Assembly: GCA_043817715.1 (NCBI GenBank)
Contig: JBDRGO010000039.1
Span: 1 to 7,546, forward strand
Length of the DNA stretch: 7,546 nucleotides
DNA from: JAFGBZ01 sp043817715
GTDB lineage: Archaea; Iainarchaeota; Iainarchaeia; Iainarchaeales; JAFGBZ01
Direction: 5' to 3'
Of the stretch, positions 4,847-7,546 are shown piece after piece; position 1 is the first letter of the stretch; each line of letters begins with the position of its first letter. The notes beneath the pieces are model-generated. The model was not told the DNA's origin. It ran no database searches and saw nothing but the letters and a program-made list of their open reading frames with translations. A program made the position numbers and the translations under genes.

Positions 4847-6166
4847 ATGGAAGAAAATGACTTAATTCAGAAAATTTCAATTAACTCAGGGAAAAGCATT
4901 GAAGAAGTCAATGGCTTGATTGAGGCAAAGAAAACAAAGTTTTCAGGGCTTTTAACTGATGCAGGCGCTGCTTTTATGGTTTCAAAGGAATTGGGCGTAG
5001 CTTTGGAGAAAATTGAGGAAGCAAAAGAGCCGGAATTCATTAAATTAAAGGATTTAAATGAAGGGCAGACAGGAATAGGGGTTGAATGCATGATAAAGCA
5101 TATTTTTTCCCCGAAAAAATTCGAGAAAAACGGAAAAAAAGGAAAATTATGCAATTTATTGATTTCAGACAACGGAGAAGAAGTAAGGCTGACCTTATGG
5201 CATAATGATGTGAAAAAGTTTTTTGAGCAGGGATTTGAAAGAGGGGATTTAATTAAAGTCATTAACTGCAATGCAAGCAAATTTAATGACAAAATGCAGT
5301 TAAGCATGTTTAATGAAGGAAAAATTGAGCTTGTGAAAAAAGGGAAAAATGAAAAAAAAACAGTGAATGAATTAATTCCCGGAATGATTGATGTTGATTT
5401 GCTGCTGAAAATTCAGAGATGCTTTGAAGAAAAAGAATTCACTTCAAATGAAAGAAAAGGAAAGCTGGTTTCGTTTATTGGGGAAGACACCAGCGGAAGC
5501 ATCCGAGGCACTGCATGGAATGAGCTCACGGAAATAATGCACAGAATTCCGATCGGAAAGCCTGTTTTAATTGAAGGCGCTTACACAAAAGAAGGACTGA
5601 ATGGAACAGAACTGCATCTTGGATGGCAGGCAAGAATCCTGCTTAATCCAAGGGAAAGCAAAGAAGTTGAAAAATTAAATGAATTAAATAAAATTGAAAG
5701 AAAAAAATTCAATGAAATAAAAGACAAGGAATTTTTTGAAGAAAGGGCAGTAATTGTTGACTTAATGAAAGGAAATTTATTTTATTTGTCCTGCAGTTGC
5801 GGAAGAAAAGCAGTGCAAGGAGAAAAAGGATTTGAATGCGAAAAATGCGGAGCAATTGAGCCAAAGCCAAAGGCAGTTGTTTCGGCAATGATTGATGACG
5901 GATTCGGCTGTTTAAGAACAAGCTTTTTCGGAAAAGAAGCCGAAAAATTACTGAGAAAAACCGCGGAAGAAATTGACAAAATGAATGAAGAAAAAAAACA
6001 GGAATTCATTGAAGAAAAGAAAAACGAATTAATCGGAAAAGAAATAATAATTCAGGCAAAAGCAAAAATGAACCAGAATTCACAGGAAATGGAATTAATG
6101 ATTTCAGGATTCCAAGAAGCAGACGTGTTAAAGGAAATAAAAGAAAGAATAAAGGAAGTAAATTAA
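4847..6166 (+). CDS. Replication protein A / single-stranded DNA-binding protein (OB folds plus zinc finger)
   Basis: This is the archaeal RPA large-subunit type: it binds single-stranded DNA during replication, repair and recombination. Residues count from ATG 4847 (439 aa). A helical N-terminal segment (about 1-60) is followed by OB fold 1 (about 68-165, with the aromatic LTLWHND near 115-121). OB fold 2 (about 175-268) contains GSIRGTAWNE. A zinc module (about 300-370) has CSCGRK and ECEKCG, with Cys316, 318, 331 and 334. The end is a charged helix and final strand (about 370-439). ATG 4847 is chosen because GAGGG precedes it; an in-frame TTG at 4835 lies before that site. The first zinc knuckle is C-x-C instead of the usual C-x2-C. 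The gene stops 1 bp from the convergent broken gene, and radA follows on the same strand. Confidence 0.88.
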   Translation: MEENDLIQKISINSGKSIEEVNGLIEAKKTKFSGLLTDAGAAFMVSKELGVALEKIEEAKEPEFIKLKDLNEGQTGIGVECMIKHIFSPKKFEKNGKKGKLCNLLISDNGEEVRLTLWHNDVKKFFEQGFERGDLIKVINCNASKFNDKMQLSMFNEGKIELVKKGKNEKKTVNELIPGMIDVDLLLKIQRCFEEKEFTSNERKGKLVSFIGEDTSGSIRGTAWNELTEIMHRIPIGKPVLIEGAYTKEGLNGTELHLGWQARILLNPRESKEVEKLNELNKIERKKFNEIKDKEFFEERAVIVDLMKGNLFYLSCSCGRKAVQGEKGFECEKCGAIEPKPKAVVSAMIDDGFGCLRTSFFGKEAEKLLRKTAEEIDKMNEEKKQEFIEEKKNELIGKEIIIQAKAKMNQNSQEMELMISGFQEADVLKEIKERIKEVN

Positions 6167-6167
6167 A

Positions 6168-6423
6168 TTATTTATTAGATTTTTTTGCTTGTTTTATTTT
6201 ATGCCTTGCGATTGATTTTTTAATTACTTTTTGTGCTTTCTCTTCTTTAATCTTGCTCAAAGGAACGCCTTGCGAGAGATTCTAAACGAGAGTCAAGAAA
6301 CCCACTTACTTTTCCTGTTTCAGGATGAAATGTTTTGTTGTATTCATCAAAATAAGATACTGGGTTTCTTTGGGTTTTTGCAGTTGAAGGAAGTTTAACT
6401 TTTCTTCTAGGAATAATAAACAC
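6168..6423 (-). pseudogene. Small lysine-rich protein gene interrupted by a +1 frameshift
   Basis: From GTG at 6423 the frame encodes VFIIPRRKVKLPSTAKTQRN onward to GFLDSRLESL, then meets a stop at 6247-6249 (58 aa). Moving one base, the next frame is open from 6281 to TAA at 6168-6170 and reads NLSQGVPLSKIKEEKAQKVI followed by a basic tail, which looks like a natural continuation. The whole span is a multiple of three plus one, consistent with one extra base between 6250 and 6281, perhaps in the TCTCTC run. Corrected, it would be about 84 residues, basic, with a folded-looking first half and a helical tail. The stop lying 1 bp from the RPA stop supports 6168 as the true end. It could be a decayed gene, a sequencing error, programmed shifting, or two overlapping ORFs. 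I recognise no family. Confidence 0.6.
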
Positions 6424-6440
6424 CTTTAAAATTAATCCGA

Positions 6441-6455
6441 AAATATATATATCGA
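6441..6455 (-). promoter_or_regulatory. TATA-like box for the broken minus-strand gene
   Basis: An alternating ATATATATAT tract about 20-30 bases upstream of the GTG at 6423 is in the position expected for an archaeal TATA box driving a leaderless mRNA. No other start with a ribosome site is visible between it and the GTG. Confidence 0.4.
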
Positions 6456-6478
6456 AATTTTTTGCAGAAGATTCGCAC

Positions 6479-6494
6479 CGGAAGTCTGCTTCCG
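6479..6494. promoter_or_regulatory. Perfect palindrome between divergent promoters
   Basis: CGGAAG (6479-6484) and CTTCCG (6489-6494) form a perfect six-pair inverted repeat around TCTG. It is GC-rich in AT-rich DNA and ends about five bases before the presumed radA TATA-like box, where BRE contacts or an operator would lie. It is also upstream of the divergent gene's TATA-like tract, so one factor could act on both. This role is inferred from position only. Confidence 0.4.
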
Positions 6495-6498
6495 AAAG

Positions 6499-6508
6499 CA
6501 TTTAAAAA
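6499..6508 (+). promoter_or_regulatory. Probable radA TATA box
   Basis: CATTTAAAAA follows a purine-rich CGAAAG that could be a BRE. Initiation about 25-28 bases downstream would be near 6528, giving a radA leader of about 78 bases, long beside the short or absent leaders of the other genes here. Confidence 0.4.
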
Positions 6509-6526
6509 GAACTAAACTATTTCTTA

Positions 6527-6591
6527 TTGAATGCATTAACCCATGGCAGAAAGCACCCCAAAGCAACTGCTGAAAGGGTTTGAATGCATTA
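6527..6591 (+). repeat. radA leader with a repeated palindromic 12-mer
   Basis: TTGAATGCATTA occurs at 6527-6538 and 6580-6591. Each copy contains the palindrome AATGCATT, so the copies can also pair with each other. AACCC (6538-6542) next to the first matches GGGTT (6576-6580) next to the second, extending the potential stem. GCAG (6546-6549) and CTGC (6567-6570) could pair inside. The second copy abuts the ribosome site, so the fold could affect access to it. Paired DNA operator sites are an equal alternative. Confidence 0.6.
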
Positions 6592-6598
6592 GGAGGAG
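6591..6598 (+). promoter_or_regulatory. Strong ribosome binding site of radA
   Basis: AGGAGGAG is the best Shine-Dalgarno match in the window and lies seven bases before ATG 6606. It fixes the preferred radA start even though an upstream in-frame ATG exists at 6543. Confidence 0.85.
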
Positions 6599-6605
6599 TT
6601 TAAAT

Positions 6606-7546
6606 ATGGGAAAAGAAATAAAGAAAGTTGAAGATTTGCCCGGAGTAGGGCCTGCTGCTGCTGAAAAACTTTTTTCTGCCGGATACAAGGAACTTGAATC
6701 AATTGCTGTTTCTTCCCCGCATGAACTTATAGAAATTGCAGGGTTAGGAGAAGGAACTGCAATAAAAGCAATTAAGGCTGCAAGGGATGTCCTTGAAATG
6801 GGATACCAGAGCGCAGATATTTTGGCTGAAAAAAGAAAGCTTGTTGGAAAATTAACAACAGGTTCAAAAGAAGTTGATGAATTATTAGGGGGAGGAATTG
6901 AAACCCAAAGCATTACAGAAATATACGGAAAATTCGCATCAGGAAAAACCCAATGGTGCTTCCAGACTGCGGTAACTGTTCAGCTGCCGAAAGAACAAGG
7001 CGGGCTTGAAGGAAACTGCCTGTATATTGATTCAGAAAATTCATTTAGACCTGAAAGGGTTGAAGCAATTGCAAATCATCTTAAATTAAATTCTGAAGAA
7101 GTGCTGAAAAATGTTTTTGTTGCCCGCGCATACAATGCAGACCATCAAATGCTTCTTGCTGAAAAAGCAGCAGAACTTGTAAAAGAAAAAAACATTAAAC
7201 TAGTAATAGTTGATTCGCTGACTGCCCAGTTCAGAAGCGAATTTGTTGGCAGAGGAACACTTGCAGAAAGGCAGCAGAAATTAAACAAGCATATGCGTGT
7301 ACTGCAGAAACTTGCGGAAATGAATAATGTTGCATTGCTTGTAACAAATCAAGTAATGGAAAGACCGGACATTATGTTTGGAGACCCTACTGCACCAATT
7401 GGAGGAAATATTGTTGCACATGCAAGCAAAACAAGGCTTTATTTGAGAAAAAGCAAGGAAAACAAAAGGGTTGCAAAACTTGTTGATTCCCCTTCATTGC
7501 CTGACGGAGAAGCAATTTACATGGTAACAGAAAACGGAATAGAGGA
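6606..7546 (+). CDS. radA: DNA repair and recombination protein RadA (partial, 3' end cut off)
   Basis: RadA is the archaeal RecA/Rad51 recombinase that forms filaments on single-stranded DNA and drives strand exchange using ATP. The visible 313 residues cover nearly the whole protein. The N-terminal helix-hairpin-helix domain includes DLPGVGPAAAEKL (10-22) and AGLGEGTAIKAI (45-56). The Walker A motif is GKFASGKT (108-115) and Walker B is LVIVDS (199-204). DSENSFRPERV (142-152), FVGRGTLAERQQ (213-224) and the DNA-binding loop near FGDPTAPIGGNIVAHASKTR (258-277) match the family. The end of the window falls in the conserved C-terminal region, so perhaps 5-10 residues are missing. The linker polymerisation motif reads YQSA (67-70) where F-x-x-A is usual. 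The start follows AGGAGGAG. An ATG at 6543 is in frame and would add 21 residues. Confidence 0.95.
   Translation, partial: MGKEIKKVEDLPGVGPAAAEKLFSAGYKELESIAVSSPHELIEIAGLGEGTAIKAIKAARDVLEMGYQSADILAEKRKLVGKLTTGSKEVDELLGGGIETQSITEIYGKFASGKTQWCFQTAVTVQLPKEQGGLEGNCLYIDSENSFRPERVEAIANHLKLNSEEVLKNVFVARAYNADHQMLLAEKAAELVKEKNIKLVIVDSLTAQFRSEFVGRGTLAERQQKLNKHMRVLQKLAEMNNVALLVTNQVMERPDIMFGDPTAPIGGNIVAHASKTRLYLRKSKENKRVAKLVDSPSLPDGEAIYMVTENGIE

Noticed and set aside
6424..6501. N-terminal extension of the broken minus-strand gene back to an ATG at 6501
   Set aside because: It would run through the TATA-like tract and the palindrome, and its residues (MLSEADFRCESSAKN) do not look like a natural domain start.
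6536..6913. 125-codon open frame antisense to radA
   Set aside because: It mirrors the codon pattern of radA, has serine/proline-rich shadow composition and no ribosome site.

Overview
The window looks archaeal. It carries a geranylgeranylglyceryl phosphate synthase (first step of archaeal ether-lipid assembly), an OB-fold/zinc replication protein A and the start of the RadA recombinase. Promoters have TATA-like boxes, several starts look leaderless or nearly so, and ribosome sites resemble GTGAT or AGGAGG. The DNA is AT-rich, the proteins are lysine-rich, and genes are packed tightly with 4-bp overlaps and 1-bp gaps. This fits a small-genome, DPANN-type archaeon, but no rRNA is present and the lineage is an inference.

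Layout. Positions 1-216 hold no confident gene. They contain several GC-rich hairpins, one open frame running in from the left edge, and the ribD promoter. Positions 217-2412 are a plus-strand operon: a bacterial-style fused RibD (deaminase plus reductase), an NAD(P)-dependent epimerase/dehydratase overlapping it by ATGA, and a 51-residue protein of unknown function 1 bp further on. Positions 2413-2505 lie between convergent genes and hold an extra 29-bp copy of the GGGP synthase gene tail plus a cluster of hairpins. Positions 2506-4785 are three minus-strand genes. In transcription order they are a metallo-beta-lactamase-fold hydrolase, an unrecognised leucine-periodic repeat protein and GGGP synthase. 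Positions 4786-4846 are a compact divergent promoter. Positions 4847-6166 encode RPA on the plus strand. Positions 6168-6423 (minus) hold a small gene that appears broken by a one-base frameshift. Positions 6424-6605 are a divergent control region with a perfect hairpin palindrome and a repeat-rich radA leader. RadA starts at 6606 and runs off the right edge.

How the genes fit together. RPA coats single-stranded DNA and RadA forms the recombination filament, so the right third is a DNA replication/repair neighbourhood. GGGP synthase belongs to membrane lipid synthesis and RibD to riboflavin/FAD synthesis. The substrates of the epimerase and the MBL hydrolase cannot be read from sequence. The ribD and GGGP synthase promoters share a CTCAACC element next to their TATA-like boxes. 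I see no clear new defence or mobile system. The most unusual items are the duplicated gene tail around 2421-2529, the frameshifted gene at 6168-6423, the radA leader, the unknown repeat protein and the structured region before ribD.
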